A stretch of DNA of 5,554 nucleotides from Candidatus Solibacter sp. (GTDB taxonomy: Bacteria; Acidobacteriota; Terriglobia; Bryobacterales; Bryobacteraceae), in contig JADGNT010000389.1 in NCBI GenBank assembly GCA_017883345.1, positions 1 to 5,554 of the forward strand, written 5' to 3'. The notes beneath the pieces were generated by a model. The model did no database searches and was not told the origin of the DNA. It was given only the letters and a program-made list of their open reading frames with translations. Position 1 is the stretch's first letter. Each line of letters begins with the position of its first letter. Below are positions 5,457 to 5,554 of this stretch, in pieces. A program made the position numbers and the translations under genes.

Positions 5457-5554
5457 CTACGCCGCCTTCGGCATGGCTACCGTCTTGGGCTGCAAGCCCG
5501 CCTTCGCCAGCACGTAGTAAACCCCGAACCCGACGATAAAGCTGTACACCACCG
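5457..5554 (-). CDS. C-terminal end of a membrane protein, possibly an NCS1-type permease (partial)
   Basis: Reading the minus strand inward from the window edge, 31 codons run to a TAG at 5459-5457. The 5' part of the gene lies outside the window. The residues begin VVYSFIVGFGVYYVLAKAGL, a hydrophobic stretch of about 15 residues with a polar, lysine-containing end typical of a last transmembrane helix. A short tail follows (QPKTVAMPKAA). The pattern of Ser-Phe, Val-Gly-Phe and Tyr-Tyr resembles the last helix of nucleobase:cation symporters (cytosine, allantoin or hydantoin permeases) as I remember them. The fragment is too short to settle the family, and other transporters remain possible. 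It is convergent with the topoisomerase-helicase gene. Codon choice (GTG, GCG, AAG, GGG) matches coding DNA of this genome. Confidence 0.6.
   Translation of the reverse strand, partial: VVYSFIVGFGVYYVLAKAGLQPKTVAMPKAA

Overview
The window is GC-rich bacterial chromosomal DNA with a very strong third-position G/C preference. The 212-residue protein at the left belongs to an uncharacterised family that I associate mainly with Acidobacteriota, especially the Solibacter/Bryobacter group, and to a lesser extent Planctomycetota. The palindromic repeats are also of a kind I remember from those genomes. Acidobacteriota is therefore my best guess at the source; it is an inference, because the window holds no phylogenetic marker beyond these proteins.

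Layout: positions 1-61 hold no gene I can support. A 212-residue conserved hypothetical protein lies at 62-700 (+). After a 40-base gap, one uninterrupted 1442-codon gene fills 741-5069 (+). It encodes a natural fusion of a complete type IA DNA topoisomerase III (about residues 9-637), a low-complexity linker (638-754), and a complete RecQ helicase (755-1315) with four zinc-ligand cysteines, a winged-helix-like region and a C-terminal HRDC domain (about 1371-1440). A 164-bp, almost fully base-paired palindromic element (5075-5238) starts six bases after its stop. A gene-free stretch with further palindromes runs from 5239 to 5456. The 3' end of a membrane-protein gene, possibly an NCS1-type permease, enters from the right on the minus strand (5457-5554).

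Function: RecQ helicases and topoisomerase III cooperate in bacteria and eukaryotes (RecQ-Topo III, Sgs1-Top3, BLM-TOP3A) to unlink and dissolve recombination intermediates. Here both enzymes sit on one chain, in the reverse order to reverse gyrase, giving what may be a single-polypeptide dissolvase.

The most unusual structure is a repeat unit that occurs four times in two settings. Each unit is a GTGG tetranucleotide plus one base, a 7-bp hairpin, and then a second hairpin of 8-9 bp. The loops are short and pyrimidine-rich (CCCT, CCCA, CTC, CTCT, CTCG, CCTT). The stems differ between copies but are perfectly complementary in all but one of the eight hairpins. Two units converge inside the gene (2735-2973), where they are translated as most of the topoisomerase-helicase linker. 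Two diverge inside the element after the gene (5075-5238). The layout resembles REP/REPIN elements, in which a tetranucleotide precedes a hairpin and units pair in inverted orientation, but the stems are far more variable than in REPs as I know them.
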